Shown: positions 11,595 through 19,553 of the stretch, in pieces
Layout: each line of letters begins with the position of its first letter
How positions within the stretch are numbered: the first letter of the stretch is position 1
Assembly: GCF_020217425.1 (NCBI RefSeq)
Contig: NZ_CP084090.1
Span: 2,480,001 to 2,544,000 of the forward strand
Source: Halomicrobium urmianum
GTDB taxonomy: Archaea; Halobacteriota; Halobacteria; Halobacteriales; Haloarculaceae
Direction of reading: 5' to 3'
DNA: 64,000 nt
The notes under the pieces: model-generated
Seen by the model: only the letters and a program-made list of their open reading frames with translations
Told to the model about the DNA's origin: nothing
Database searches by the model: none
Made by a program: the position numbers and the translations under genes

Positions 11595-11635
11595 CACGAG
11601 ATCGCGAACGGAGTGAGCGACCTCGGCTTGAGCGA

Positions 11636-11670
11636 GCGGGAGTGAGCGAAGCGATCCGTGAGCCGCGAGG
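11636..11670 (+). repeat. dispersed repeat, copy 1
   Basis: A G/A-rich block beginning GCGGGAGTGAGCGAAGCGA and ending GAGCCGCGAGG, 41 bases downstream of the thi4 stop. Nearly the same block occurs at 32238-32276 inside a coding region. A shorter related string (GAACGGAGTGAGCGACC) lies just upstream at 11605. Haloarchaeal genomes often carry such intergenic repeats; function unknown. Confidence 0.6.
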
Positions 11671-11740
11671 ATCGTCTAACGGACTCCCAGTTTCGTCGGC
11701 GTGACCTGAATCGAGAGGACCGCCGGGGGTCCAGGTCCGA

Positions 11741-12040
11741 TCACGGCCATCCGTTCGGCAACGCTTCTTCGTGCTCCCGTAGCATCCGGAGGGCCGGCCG
11801 AATTTCGTCGAACGCCGGCCCTTTCTCGAGCGATTGCGCCTCTTGCTTCCACTCGACGTACCCGTTCTCCTCCAGTTTCGGAACGTGAGTGTGGAGGAGA
11901 CGGACGGACTGTTCCTCCGCTTCGCACGATTGAACCAGTTCCTCGATCGGGACTGGGTCCTCGCGTTCGAGGAGTGCAGTCAACAGTCGCCGGCGCTCTC
12001 GGACGGCTATCGCGTCGAAGAAATCGTCTCGCGCACCCAT
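11741..12040 (-). CDS. small winged-helix protein, DUF7344-like
   Basis: A 99-residue protein (MGARDDFFDAIAVRERRRLL) with a predicted winged-helix fold: a helix with RRRLLTALLE, then PVPIEELVQSC, and a recognition region VRLLHTHVPKLEENGYVEW. This matches the many small haloarchaeal HTH proteins catalogued, as I recall, as DUF7344. They are thought to be DNA-binding regulators; no ligand domain is present. It is divergent from the regulator at 12222, and the shared intergenic region carries a palindrome, so it may control the neighbour or itself. Confidence 0.8.
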   Translation of the reverse strand: MGARDDFFDAIAVRERRRLLTALLEREDPVPIEELVQSCEAEEQSVRLLHTHVPKLEENGYVEWKQEAQSLEKGPAFDEIRPALRMLREHEEALPNGWP

Positions 12041-12076
12041 CTTACCTGTGGGTAAGCCACCAACCGCCCATTAGGT

Positions 12077-12120
12077 CACTGCGTGTGCACTGACGCACAC
12101 AGTGGAAAGTCGTATATAAT
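12077..12120 (+). promoter_or_regulatory. promoter with palindromic operator candidate
   Basis: An imperfect inverted repeat spans 12077-12104: CACTGCGTGTGC, then a short spacer, then GCACACAGTG, with a 2-nt bulge in the left arm. It is followed by a clear TATA element TATATAAT at 12113-12120. TATA position predicts transcription beginning at about 12142, exactly at the ATG of the 27-codon reading frame. The dyad just upstream of TATA is where a haloarchaeal activator or autoregulator would bind; this role is inferred. Confidence 0.6.
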
Positions 12121-12141
12121 AGTATTGGCCAAACGGTACTC

Positions 12142-12225
12142 ATGAACAGTCGTCAATCTGGTTCGAGTGGGTCCCGGGTCGACTCGGGTCGTGACTGCTC
12201 CGATACCGGTGCGGAAGTCGAATGA
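12142..12225 (+). CDS. 27-residue leaderless upstream ORF coupled to HTH regulator
   Basis: ATG at 12142 opens a 27-codon frame (MNSRQSGSSGSRVDSGRDCS...) that ends with TGA at 12223-12225, overlapping the ATG of the regulator at 12222 as ATGA. The TATA box TATATAAT is centred about 26 nt upstream, the spacing expected when the mRNA starts at this ATG. A ribosome would therefore read this short frame first and restart on the regulator. The peptide is Ser/Gly/Asp-rich with one Cys and has no recognised domain. It may be a small protein or only a translation-control element. Confidence 0.5.
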   Translation: MNSRQSGSSGSRVDSGRDCSDTGAEVE

Positions 12226-13034
12226 ACGGGAGCGGCGACGGCGATGGGTCACCGCCGCAAGTCATCGATTTTCTCGCGGCTTCGGAGCACCGGATAGAGA
12301 CGCTCCGTGTGCTCGTCGAGCAGGGAACCGTGACCCGTCGGGACGTGCGCTCGGAGGTCGACGCCTCTCGGTCGACCGTGCGTCGAACGCTCGAGGGATT
12401 CCTCGAACGCGGCTGGGTCGAATCGACGACGGACGGGTATCGCATCACCCCGGCCGGCGAACTGATGGTCGACGTCTTCGGCCAGTTCGTCGAACGCGTC
12501 GAGCGCGTCGAGACGTACACGCCACTGCTTCGGTGGCTACCGCCGTCGGCGCTGGACGTGGACCTGGCGTGGCTGGAAGGCGGTACCCTGACGGTGGCGA
12601 CCGAGGCGGATCCGTACGCCCCTGCACAGACACAGACCGAGACCGTCCGGACCGCGGAGCGGTTCCGCGGCTTCCTCCCCGCCATCGAACGCGACGGAAC
12701 GGAACTCGTCCACGACCGAATCACGGCCGGAGAGCTCACCGCCAGTATCGTCGTCTCCCCGGCAGTCAGCGAGACCGTCCGCTCGGACCCCTTCGAGGAG
12801 CTGTTGCGGGAGCAGCTCGCGACCGGTCGCCTCGACGTCTTCGTCTCGCCGGATCCCCTCCCGTACTACCTCGGACTCCCGGACGAGGACGGCGTCGAGA
12901 TCGGCGGGATGGACGACGACGGGATCCCGCGGGCGCTCCTCCAGTCGACGAACGACGACTTGCGCCGGTGGGGAGAGGAGACTTTCGAGTCCGCCAGGGC
13001 GGACGCCGAGCGGCTCACCGAAGGGGATCTGTGA
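12222..13034 (+). CDS. winged-HTH transcriptional regulator with FilR1-like sensor domain
   Basis: A 270-residue regulator. Residues 15-85 form a winged helix (HRIETLRVLVEQGTVTRRDV, then SRSTVRRTLEGFLERGWVES and DGYRITPAGELM). The remainder (about 100-265) resembles the domain found in haloarchaeal TrmB-like/FilR1-type regulators, with WLEGGTLTVATEADPYAP and DVFVSPDPLPYYLGL. It probably senses a small molecule, but the ligand cannot be told. The start overlaps the upstream short reading frame by 4 nt. It is divergent from the DUF7344-like gene. Confidence 0.85.
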   Translation: MNGSGDGDGSPPQVIDFLAASEHRIETLRVLVEQGTVTRRDVRSEVDASRSTVRRTLEGFLERGWVESTTDGYRITPAGELMVDVFGQFVERVERVETYTPLLRWLPPSALDVDLAWLEGGTLTVATEADPYAPAQTQTETVRTAERFRGFLPAIERDGTELVHDRITAGELTASIVVSPAVSETVRSDPFEELLREQLATGRLDVFVSPDPLPYYLGLPDEDGVEIGGMDDDGIPRALLQSTNDDLRRWGEETFESARADAERLTEGDL

Positions 13035-13272
13035 CGGTTCCGCGGCCGACCCCGCTGTCGAGATCGACAGTGACGAGACCGACACCGGCGTAGCCGCCAG
13101 TAGCAGCGGCGACCGCCCTGGCCTCGTAGATCCCGAGAGCTTCGTCCGCTCGTGGTACTCGCGGGCGTCGACCACGCTGAACGTTCTCACACCACAGGGC
13201 CTTGCGGGTACGGAAGGCGGCCCGTCGAGCGATCGGTCAGAAACGCAGAAGACGAGGCGACCGCCAGGCGTC

Positions 13273-13746
13273 CTATAGCTTGAAGTCGTTCTCGTCGTCG
13301 TTCCCTTCCTCGGCGGCCTCCTCGAAGGCCTCCGGCGGCTGGCCGGCCTCGTCGACCACCTCGTCGGAGACGATCAGCGGGCAGTCCACTCGCAGCGAGA
13401 TGGCGATGCCGTCGGAGGGGCGAGCGTCGAACACCATCTCCTTGCGGCGGTCTCCCAGGTACTGCTCGGTGTCGATCTTCGCGTAGAAGGTGCCGTCCGC
13501 GAGGTCGTCGATGCGGACGCGGTCGACGGCCGCGCCGAACTCGGCGATCATCTCCACCATCAGGTCGTGGGTCAGCGGCCGCTCGAAGGGCTCCCCCTCG
13601 ATGGCCAGCTGCATCGACTGGGCCTGGTCCGAGCTGACGAAGATGGGGATCACCTCGTCGCGGGCCCGCAGCAGGACGACCGGCGCGCCGGATCCCTCCT
13701 CGCCGACGCCGATCCCGACGCCTTCCACCGTGGCCTCGTGTTCCAT
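13273..13746 (-). CDS. bifunctional nuclease family protein (DUF151/BFN)
   Basis: A 157-residue protein of the DUF151/BFN family, whose plant member has both DNase and RNase activity. Diagnostic stretches are VVLLRARDEVIPIFVSSDQA, IEGEPFERPLTHDLM and FDARPSDGIAISLRVDCPL. The C-terminal tail is highly acidic, as in other haloarchaea. ATG at 13746 (MEHEATVEGVGIG) fits the family start better than an in-frame TTG two codons upstream. Nuclease activity in archaeal members is not established to my knowledge. Confidence 0.87.
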   Translation of the reverse strand: MEHEATVEGVGIGVGEEGSGAPVVLLRARDEVIPIFVSSDQAQSMQLAIEGEPFERPLTHDLMVEMIAEFGAAVDRVRIDDLADGTFYAKIDTEQYLGDRRKEMVFDARPSDGIAISLRVDCPLIVSDEVVDEAGQPPEAFEEAAEEGNDDENDFKL

Positions 13747-13929
13747 ATCCAACGATTAGGCACCCGGGTATGAAAAGCCCACCCGTCGCCCGGAACGGCC
13801 GCGTCCGGTTGGGCTGGCGAGACTACGAGTGCGAACAGCCGGAGAGACCCGGCTGGCCGTTCGAATTCAGAGAATCACTTTCACCGTGCGCGGCCAACAG
13901 CTACGGTCTTCGAGCCCCAAGCCCGCCGC

Positions 13930-14220
13930 GTGACAGACGAGTACGTCGTCGCCGTCAAGCCGTCTGCGCGCAAGCGCTCGCGGGCGGTCGGTGAGTGGGT
14001 CAATCGCGAGGGGCCCTGGCGGGCCTTCCCGACGAAGGCGCTCGCTCGCGAGTGGGCGCGGGAGTGCTCCCGCCCCGACGCGCCGGTGTGGCTTCAGGAC
14101 GCGCCGCCGTGGGACGACGGTCCCGCCGACGGCTACCTCGTCGGCGGCCGGCGCGCGCCGGCGACCGGATCTGCCGACACCCGCCAGCGCCCGCTGGACG
14201 ACGTCGGCGACCGCGCTTAG
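13930..14220 (+). CDS. conserved haloarchaeal hypothetical protein
   Basis: A 96-residue protein beginning with GTG (MTDEYVVAVKPSARKRSRAV) and rich in Trp (GEWVNREGPWRAFPTKALAR, VWLQDAPPWDDGPADGYLVG). The repeated W-x-W/PW pattern and the acidic composition suggest a real small protein, and I recall similar haloarchaeal hypotheticals, but no function is known. No signal peptide or membrane helix is present. The high density of overlapping shadow frames lowers certainty slightly. Confidence 0.65.
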   Translation: MTDEYVVAVKPSARKRSRAVGEWVNREGPWRAFPTKALAREWARECSRPDAPVWLQDAPPWDDGPADGYLVGGRRAPATGSADTRQRPLDDVGDRA

Positions 14221-14338
14221 CCCGATTAAACCGGATTAAATCGGCCCCGAGATCGCCCAATTCGGCTTAACTCGAGAGAATCCGGATTTTCGGTTTTCCC
14301 CCTTCAAGGTGGTCCGGTCCAGTAGCATTGGGTGCAGC

Positions 14339-14773
14339 ATGACGCTCAAAACCATCGCGGGCGCCGTCCTCGCCGTGCTCGTCCTCACGGGCACGGCGGC
14401 GGCGCTCCCCGGCGCAGCTCCCGCACAGGCCGACGATCACGCGAACGCCACGGCCGCCGACGACGCGGCCGCAGCGGCCGAAGCGAACGAGTCCGACGAC
14501 GTGAACGCGCGCCCCGACCACGCGAACGCGCGCCCCGACGACGCCGACCGCCGCGGCCCGCCGTCCGACCTCCCCGATCAGGTGCCTGACTTCGTGGGCG
14601 AGGTCCACGACCTGATCAACCAGAAGCTCGCCGGCGACCTGACCGGCTCGCTCGGCGAGCAGATCAGTGCGGTCACGCCCGACGACGAGGGTGACGGCAA
14701 CGCCACCGACGCCGGCGACGCCCCTGCCGGGAACGCTACCGACGCCCCCGCCAGGAACGCCACGCCGGCCTGA
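14339..14773 (+). CDS. secreted low-complexity protein
   Basis: A 144-residue protein with a Sec-type signal peptide (MTLKTIAGAVLAVLVLTGTA, probable cleavage near residue 31 after APAQA). The mature part is Asn/Ala/Asp-rich with imperfect repeats NARPDHANARPDDA and terminal GNATDA-like units, enclosing a short, more complex segment (VPDFVGEVHDLINQKLAGDL). N-x-T/S sequons (ANAT, GNAT, RNAT) could be glycosylated at the surface. ATG at 14339 is preferred because it begins directly with the hydrophobic signal. No family recognised. Confidence 0.6.
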   Translation: MTLKTIAGAVLAVLVLTGTAAALPGAAPAQADDHANATAADDAAAAAEANESDDVNARPDHANARPDDADRRGPPSDLPDQVPDFVGEVHDLINQKLAGDLTGSLGEQISAVTPDDEGDGNATDAGDAPAGNATDAPARNATPA

Positions 14774-14943
14774 CCGGTAGTCCGTCCACGCGCCCCCTGA
14801 CGCCGTTCCCCTCCGCCGCGTAGCTCCCACCCCCTCACGCCGCTGACGCCGTTCCCCTCCACCGGGACGCCGCTGTTCCCGGCTGGTTCTCCCGGGTCGT
14901 ACAGAACGCGACGCTTTTGGCGCTGGCGCACCGATCGTGAGCC

Positions 14944-15174
14944 ATGAGCGAGCGCGAGGGACGGATCGACGTCGGGGACCTCCGGGAGGGCGACAACCAC
15001 CTGAACCGCAGGCGTGCGGCGCTGTACGTTGCCCCGTTCATCGCGCTCGGGCTGTTCGACCTCGTGTTGCTCCTGGGGTGGGGGCTCGACCCGCTGTGGG
15101 CGTTCATGATCCTCCCGCCCATCCTGTTCATCTCCGTGCTGGCGTGGATCGCGTTCCGGACCGGCCTCGCCTGA
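14944..15174 (+). CDS. small two-helix membrane protein
   Basis: A 76-residue protein with a charged N terminus (MSEREGRIDVGDLREGDNHL) and two transmembrane helices (about 26-46 ALYVAPFIALGLFDLVLLLG and 51-72 LWAFMILPPILFISVLAWIA). The basic stretch NRRRA before helix 1 suggests an inside N terminus. It resembles small haloarchaeal hypothetical membrane proteins; no function can be assigned. It is convergent with the DUF3194 gene. Confidence 0.7.
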   Translation: MSEREGRIDVGDLREGDNHLNRRRAALYVAPFIALGLFDLVLLLGWGLDPLWAFMILPPILFISVLAWIAFRTGLA

Positions 15175-15247
15175 CGACGCGGAAGCTGGCCGCTATCGAG
15201 CACATCGAGCGCCGCCGAGAGCGGCGGCGTCGGGACGAGAACGCGAC

Positions 15248-15508
15248 CTATTCGAACAGTTCGTCGACGGCGGCGCGGGCCGCCATCGCCGCGTCGTCGG
15301 CCACGCGGTCCTCGTCCTGGCGGCTGTCCGGCGCGTTCACGTAGACGTCGACGTCGAGCACGCCGTCCTCGAAGCTGACCGTCACGTCGAGATCGTCGAC
15401 GTCACCCCGGTCGAGCCGCGAGAAAACGACGTCCTCGGCCGCGTCGGCGGCCGCCGCGACCGCTTCGTCGGGCGACGGCTCGCCCGCGGTCGATCCGTCG
15501 GTCGGCAT
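15248..15508 (-). CDS. DUF3194 family protein
   Basis: An 86-residue acidic protein (DEAVAAAADAAEDVVFSRLD, then DVDDLDVTVSFEDGVLDVDV). In archaea DUF3194 proteins are typically encoded next to prefoldin beta, as here: the ATG at 15508 directly abuts the prefoldin stop codon with no gap. The alternating strand/helix pattern fits a small alpha/beta domain. A role in the prefoldin or translation context is only suggested by neighbourhood. Confidence 0.8.
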   Translation of the reverse strand: MPTDGSTAGEPSPDEAVAAAADAAEDVVFSRLDRGDVDDLDVTVSFEDGVLDVDVYVNAPDSRQDEDRVADDAAMAARAAVDELFE

Positions 15509-15895
15509 TTACGCGCCGCCGGCGCCCGGACCGGGAGCGCCGCCCGGACCGCCGCCGCCGAGCATCTGCTGGAGTTCGCCCTGCAGGTCCTCGAACTGCT
15601 CGCGGACTCGCTCCTCCTGCTTTTCGAGGGTCTCGACGCGGACTTCCAGGCTGTCGACCTTCTCCTCGAGGTCCTCCTTGGCCTCGCCGTACTCGGTCTT
15701 CACGAGGAGTTCGCCGACCTCGCGGTACATGGTGGCGTCCTCGTCGATGTCGTCGAGCTCCTCCAGCGCCGTCTCGGACTCCTGGAGCTGCGTCTCGGCC
15801 TGCTGCTTCTGCGTCGCGACCTGCTGTGCCGTCTCCTGAAGGTCCTGCAGTTCCTCCAGCTTCTCCTGTGCTTCGGGCGGCAGATTACCCTGCAT
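15509..15895 (-). CDS. pfdB: prefoldin subunit beta
   Basis: A 128-residue subunit of the hexameric prefoldin co-chaperone, which delivers unfolded proteins to the thermosome. Two long coiled-coil helices (about 5-45 and 70-110) flank the beta-hairpin region [20 protein letters not shown], typical of beta-class prefoldin. The C terminus is a Gly/Pro-rich tail after [11 protein letters not shown] at 15895 ([20 protein letters not shown]) is the family start. Cotranscribed with the DUF3194 gene. Confidence 0.94.
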   Translation of the reverse strand: MQGNLPPEAQEKLEELQDLQETAQQVATQKQQAETQLQESETALEELDDIDEDATMYREVGELLVKTEYGEAKEDLEEKVDSLEVRVETLEKQEERVREQFEDLQGELQQMLGGGGPGGAPGPGAGGA

Positions 15896-15980
15896 AGTGC
15901 CAACCTTGAGGGCCTGACTGAAAAACCCACGCTTCTGGCTTCGGTTCGGAAGCACGCTCGAAATCGCGCGCTCGCGCCGG

Positions 15981-16745
15981 CTATTCCGGGTACAGCTCCT
16001 TCTCGCGGTCGATGCCCTCGATTCGGGCGACGTCCTCGTCGTCCAAGTCGAGGGCGGCCGCCGCGAGGTTCGCCCGGAGGTGCTCCTCGGAGCTGGCCTT
16101 CGGGATGGTGACGACGCCGTCGATCCCGCAGAGCCACGCGACGCTGACCGCCGCCGGCGAGACGCCGTGCTTCTCCGCGATCTCTCCCAGCGCGGTGTCG
16201 TCGAAGACGTCGCCGCCGATCAGTGGGGAGTAGGCCACGAGGGGGTAGCCGTGCTCGCGTGCCTCGTCGAGGGCGCCGGGCTCCCGATAGTAGGGGTGGA
16301 ACTCTACCTGGTTGGCCGCGATGGGCTCGTCGAGGTGCTCGCGTGCCGTCGCGAGCTGATCGGGCGTGAAGTTCGAGACGCCGATCTCGCGGGCGAGCCC
16401 GTCCTCGCGGACCGCGTCCAGCGCCGGCAGCGTCTCGCCCGGCTCGTAGTCGCCGCGCGGGCGGTGGACGTACAGGAGGTCGACGTAGTCGAGGCCGAGG
16501 CGGTCGAGGCTCGCTTCGGTGCCCTCGCGGACGTCCTCGGCGGCGAGACTGTCGATCCAGAGCTTCGTCGCGACGGTGACGTCCTCGCGGTCCACGTCGC
16601 TCGCTGCGAGTCCCTCTCCGACGACGGCCTCGTTGCCGTATATCTGCGCGGTGTCGAGGTGGCGATACCCCATCTCCAGCGCGGTCGTGATCGTCTCGGG
16701 CTCTTCGATGCCCATCGTCCCGAGACCGACCTGTGGAAGGTCCAT
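15981..16745 (-). CDS. aldo/keto reductase
   Basis: A 254-residue NAD(P)H-dependent carbonyl reductase of the AKR family. Catalytic residues are visible: Asp and Tyr in [18 protein letters not shown], Lys in VATKLW and His in [21 protein letters not shown] and [18 protein letters not shown] (cofactor phosphate site) are also present. ATG at 16745 gives [12 protein letters not shown], the expected beginning. It lies on the same strand between pcc1 and pfdB, 85 nt upstream of pfdB, and looks like an insertion into an otherwise housekeeping gene string. Substrate unknown. Confidence 0.9.
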   Translation of the reverse strand: MDLPQVGLGTMGIEEPETITTALEMGYRHLDTAQIYGNEAVVGEGLAASDVDREDVTVATKLWIDSLAAEDVREGTEASLDRLGLDYVDLLYVHRPRGDYEPGETLPALDAVREDGLAREIGVSNFTPDQLATAREHLDEPIAANQVEFHPYYREPGALDEAREHGYPLVAYSPLIGGDVFDDTALGEIAEKHGVSPAAVSVAWLCGIDGVVTIPKASSEEHLRANLAAAALDLDDEDVARIEGIDREKELYPE

Positions 16746-16846
16746 GGACCGGACCACGGCGCACTGATAGTTGTGTCTGCTGGTGTCTCCGCGAGCACGG
16801 CGAGCGGAGGGTCAGTAGACGGTGAGACTCCAGCGCGCTACCCCGG

Positions 16847-17095
16847 TCAGACCGGCGCGGCGTCGCCGGCCCGCTCGGCGACGGCGACGAGCCGCTGCCA
16901 GGTGTTCAGGCCGGCGCGAAGCGCCGTCAGGTCCTCGGCCTCGACCGTGACGGTGACGGCGTCGCCGTCGCGCTCCAGCGTGGCCCGGGTGCGGTCGCCG
17001 GCAATCGCGCCCACCTCAGGTCGGACGCTGGCGGCGACCCGGCGCGCCCGCTGGGCGTCGTCGTACGCGAAGGAGAGAACCGCCTCGTGGTTCAC
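16847..17095 (-). CDS. pcc1: KEOPS complex subunit Pcc1
   Basis: An 82-residue protein, the small dimerising subunit of KEOPS, which makes the t6A modification on ANN-decoding tRNAs. The pattern LSFAYDDAQRARRVAASVRP, then VTVTVEAEDLTALRAGLNTW is typical of Pcc1. GTG start at 17095 lies one base from the stop codon of rpo12, so the genes L37Ae-Rpo12-Pcc1 form a compact operon that is common in archaea. Annotation rests on motif shape and this context. Confidence 0.88.
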   Translation of the reverse strand: MNHEAVLSFAYDDAQRARRVAASVRPEVGAIAGDRTRATLERDGDAVTVTVEAEDLTALRAGLNTWQRLVAVAERAGDAAPV

Positions 17096-17096
17096 G

Positions 17097-17231
17097 CTAC
17101 TGTACGCCGACTTCCTTGACGTCCCGCGAGCGCTCCTTGAGGAGCACCCGGTGTCCGCAGTAGGGGCAGCGGACGCCGCCGTACTCGTCGAGCGTCACGT
17201 CGCGCTTGCAGCGTGAACACTTGTAGCTCAT
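17097..17231 (-). CDS. rpo12: DNA-directed RNA polymerase subunit Rpo12 (P)
   Basis: A 44-residue zinc-ribbon subunit of RNA polymerase, equivalent to Rpb12. It has [20 protein letters not shown] with the CxxC...CxxC zinc ligands and the basic loop [12 protein letters not shown]. The ATG at 17231 overlaps the L37Ae stop by 4 nt. The gene is short and easily missed. Confidence 0.95.
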   Translation of the reverse strand: MSYKCSRCKRDVTLDEYGGVRCPYCGHRVLLKERSRDVKEVGVQ

Positions 17232-17509
17232 TCGTCGTCGTCCTCGGCGAGGGCGGCGCGGATCGATCGGGTGACGGTCTTTCCGCCGGGGGTCTGCGGG
17301 CGGTACGTGCCGCCGGTGTACTTGTAGCCGCAGTAGCCACACTCCCAGATACCGGTGCCCTGGCGCTCGACGCGCTCCTCGCCGCAGTTGGGGCAGTCGT
17401 GCTCGTCGCGCATGTCGTCCTCGATCTCGGCGACGCGGCGGCGAGCGACGCGCCCGTAGCGGGCGCCGAAGCGGCCGGCGCTGCCGGTGCGTCCCTTCTG
17501 TTCGGCCAT
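17228..17509 (-). CDS. rpl37ae: 50S ribosomal protein L37Ae (eL43)
   Basis: A 93-residue ribosomal protein with a basic N terminus ([20 protein letters not shown]) and a zinc ribbon [15 protein letters not shown]...[11 protein letters not shown], followed by a short acidic tail. It heads the overlapping string L37Ae-Rpo12-Pcc1. ATG at 17509 is preceded by A/T-richer sequence (TTTTTACC on this strand) suitable for a promoter. Function secure. Confidence 0.96.
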   Translation of the reverse strand: MAEQKGRTGSAGRFGARYGRVARRRVAEIEDDMRDEHDCPNCGEERVERQGTGIWECGYCGYKYTGGTYRPQTPGGKTVTRSIRAALAEDDDE

Positions 17510-17566
17510 AGTACCGTACCATCCGGCGTTGCGGGGTAAAAAGGCTACGAGTTGGGGTCGGTCCGC

Positions 17567-18289
17567 TCAGTCGCGCAGGTCGGCCTCCGCCAGCGCGTCG
17601 TTGAGGTCCGCGCGGACGTGCTCGCCCAGCTCCCGGTCGCCGGCCGTCGTGACGATGCGGTTCTCCTGGACGCTGGAGCCGTCCCGGATCAGCAGGCGGA
17701 CGTTGCCGTGCTCGTCGGCGCGTGTGGCCTTCGCCCGGACGCCCGTCCGAGAGCCCGACCCGCCGGCGTCGATGGGGCCGGGGATGACCTTCTTGACGTG
17801 GGGGTGGGCCGCCGCGGTCCTGATCGCGCGCTGGCCCTCGCGACCCCCCACCAGCGTCGAATGCGAGCCCCCGAGTTTCTCCTCCGGCGCGGCCTCGACC
17901 ACCTCCAGCGCAGGTTCGCCGCGGCGTTCGATGACCCGCTCGACGGGGTCCTCGCCCTCGACGCGGTAGAAGGGGTAGTGCAACTGCCCGCGGACGGCGT
18001 CGACCACCGCTCGGTCGCCCGTGACGTACACCTCCTCCGGACGCTTCCGACGGACGTCGTCGGCGATCAGGCCCGCGAAGTTCCGCAGTTCGATCACGCC
18101 GTCCTCGCCGCCCTCCTCCGGCGTGGTCGTGATGGTGCGAGCACCGACCACGTCGCCGTCGGCGATGGCGGTCACGGTCGCCCGCTCGCGGTCGAGTTCC
18201 AGCACCGCCGTGTCGGCGTTGCGCGACCGACAGACCAGGCAGTAGTCGCCCGGTCGGTCCAGCGGCGACGCGCACTGCCGACAGTCCAT
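17567..18289 (-). CDS. DUF2103 domain protein with N-terminal zinc ribbon
   Basis: A 240-residue protein. Residues 3-22 form a zinc ribbon ([20 protein letters not shown]). The rest resembles the archaeal DUF2103 family with [20 protein letters not shown] near 143 and the [16 protein letters not shown] segment. The conserved His/Lys/Arg content suggests nucleic-acid or nucleotide binding, but no activity is known. It lies directly upstream of the L37Ae-Rpo12-Pcc1 operon on the same strand (57-nt gap), so it may be part of it. Start ATG at 18289 begins the zinc ribbon. Confidence 0.82.
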   Translation of the reverse strand: MDCRQCASPLDRPGDYCLVCRSRNADTAVLELDRERATVTAIADGDVVGARTITTTPEEGGEDGVIELRNFAGLIADDVRRKRPEEVYVTGDRAVVDAVRGQLHYPFYRVEGEDPVERVIERRGEPALEVVEAAPEEKLGGSHSTLVGGREGQRAIRTAAAHPHVKKVIPGPIDAGGSGSRTGVRAKATRADEHGNVRLLIRDGSSVQENRIVTTAGDRELGEHVRADLNDALAEADLRD

Positions 18290-18405
18290 GTCCGGTGGTT
18301 CGTGAGGAAGCCCAAAAGTCGCGCGGTCGCTGCCGCTCTTACGTGTCGCTTCGCCGCGTGCTTCCCGACAGAAGACTGAGTATGAGGGCAACAGAAGCCG
18401 CTCTC

Positions 18406-18921
18406 ATGCAGGGAACGCCCGACCCCGTCCTCGGGAGCGACCTCGCGACCCTCCTCGTCGCCGCGGCCGCTGGGACCGTCGTCGCGATCCTCCCGCTGCA
18501 CAGCGCCCTCCGCGAGCGCGACTCGCGTCGCCTGGCGCTGGCGGGGGGTGCCGCCTACGCCCTCCTCTGTCTGACCGCCTGGGCCGGCGTGCGGTTCGTC
18601 GCCGACGCCTTCGTCGAGTCGATGGTCGCGGACCCGCTGACGCTGGTTGGATTCCTGGCCCTCGCCGCGGTCGTCCTCGGCCTGCAGGCCGCCGTGCCGG
18701 TGTACCTCCACGCGCGCTACGCCCTGCTGTCGCCGCTGGTCGCCCTCTTCGGACTGACGACGCTGGTGCTGTACGCCTTCCTGCGCGTCCGCGGCGAGTC
18801 GGAGCCGCTCGTCCTGTACGCCCTCTTCTTCGGCCCGGTACTGATCGCCGGCCTGCTCGCCGTCGCGCTCGCGGAGGTCGGCGTCAGGCGCGGACTCGCC
18901 GTGGTCGCCGGCGACTCGTGA
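18406..18921 (+). CDS. five-helix membrane protein, tandem paralogue 1
   Basis: A 171-residue integral membrane protein with about five hydrophobic helices and little soluble sequence; VRFVADAFVESMVADPLTLV lies between helices 2 and 3. The start MQGTPDPVLGS matches that of the next gene (MQGTSNPVLGT), which is why I prefer ATG 18406 over ATG 18382. The two share RFVADAF/RYVADAF, PVYLHARY/ATYAALRY and the ending ALAEVGVRRGL/PLAELGVRRVL, so they arose by tandem duplication. No enzymatic motif is visible. Confidence 0.75.
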   Translation: MQGTPDPVLGSDLATLLVAAAAGTVVAILPLHSALRERDSRRLALAGGAAYALLCLTAWAGVRFVADAFVESMVADPLTLVGFLALAAVVLGLQAAVPVYLHARYALLSPLVALFGLTTLVLYAFLRVRGESEPLVLYALFFGPVLIAGLLAVALAEVGVRRGLAVVAGDS

Positions 18922-18971
18922 CGCCCAGTCGGGGAGCAAAATTCGCATGTGCATGATCGAATAAATGGGGC

Positions 18972-19493
18972 GTGCAAGGGACGTCCAATCCGGTCCTCGG
19001 GACCGGCGAAGCGATGGTCGCAGCGGGCCTCGCCGTCGCGGCCGTCGTCACGGGCCTCTCGCTCGCGGTGGTCCTCCGCGCCGACGACTCGGATCCGGAG
19101 CGGTTCGCCGTCGGCGGCGGAACCCTGTACGCGGTGGTCGGTCTCGGCACCTGGGCCGCGCCGCGATACGTCGCCGACGCGTTCGTGGTGTCGCCCGCCG
19201 AGAACCCGCTCGGGACGCTCCTGCTCGTCGGCCTCACCGGCGCGGTTCTCTGGACCGAGGGCGCAGTGGCGACGTACGCCGCCCTGCGCTATCGCCTGCG
19301 TTCGGGCTGGGGTTGCCTGTTCGGGACGCTGGCGCTCACGGCGATGTACTTCCAGGGGATCAACGGCGAGGCGGCGGCGATTCTCTTCTACGCCGTCCTC
19401 GCCGGTCCGATACTGCTCGGCGCGTCCGTCGCCGTCCCGCTCGCCGAACTCGGGGTCCGGCGCGTGCTGGCGGCAGACGACGGAGGCGAATAG
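18972..19493 (+). CDS. five-helix membrane protein, tandem paralogue 2
   Basis: A 173-residue paralogue of the preceding gene, 50 nt downstream, starting with GTG at 18972. Hydrophobic helices are at similar positions and the shared segments RYVADAFV and LAELGVRRVLA are kept, while the middle has diverged (GINGEAAAILFYAVLAGPIL). Function is unknown. The duplication itself is clear from the aligned starts, spacing and endings. Confidence 0.75.
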   Translation: MQGTSNPVLGTGEAMVAAGLAVAAVVTGLSLAVVLRADDSDPERFAVGGGTLYAVVGLGTWAAPRYVADAFVVSPAENPLGTLLLVGLTGAVLWTEGAVATYAALRYRLRSGWGCLFGTLALTAMYFQGINGEAAAILFYAVLAGPILLGASVAVPLAELGVRRVLAADDGGE

Positions 19494-19553
19494 GTCCGTA
19501 TCGACACGTCCTCGACGGGAGCGCTCGCCGCGCCTGGGCCGCGCTCGGGTGAC

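Noticed and set aside
12537-13190. 217-residue minus-strand frame over the HTH regulator and its downstream spacer
   Set aside because: Most of it is antisense to a well-supported regulator; the extra part downstream shows no start signal or domain.
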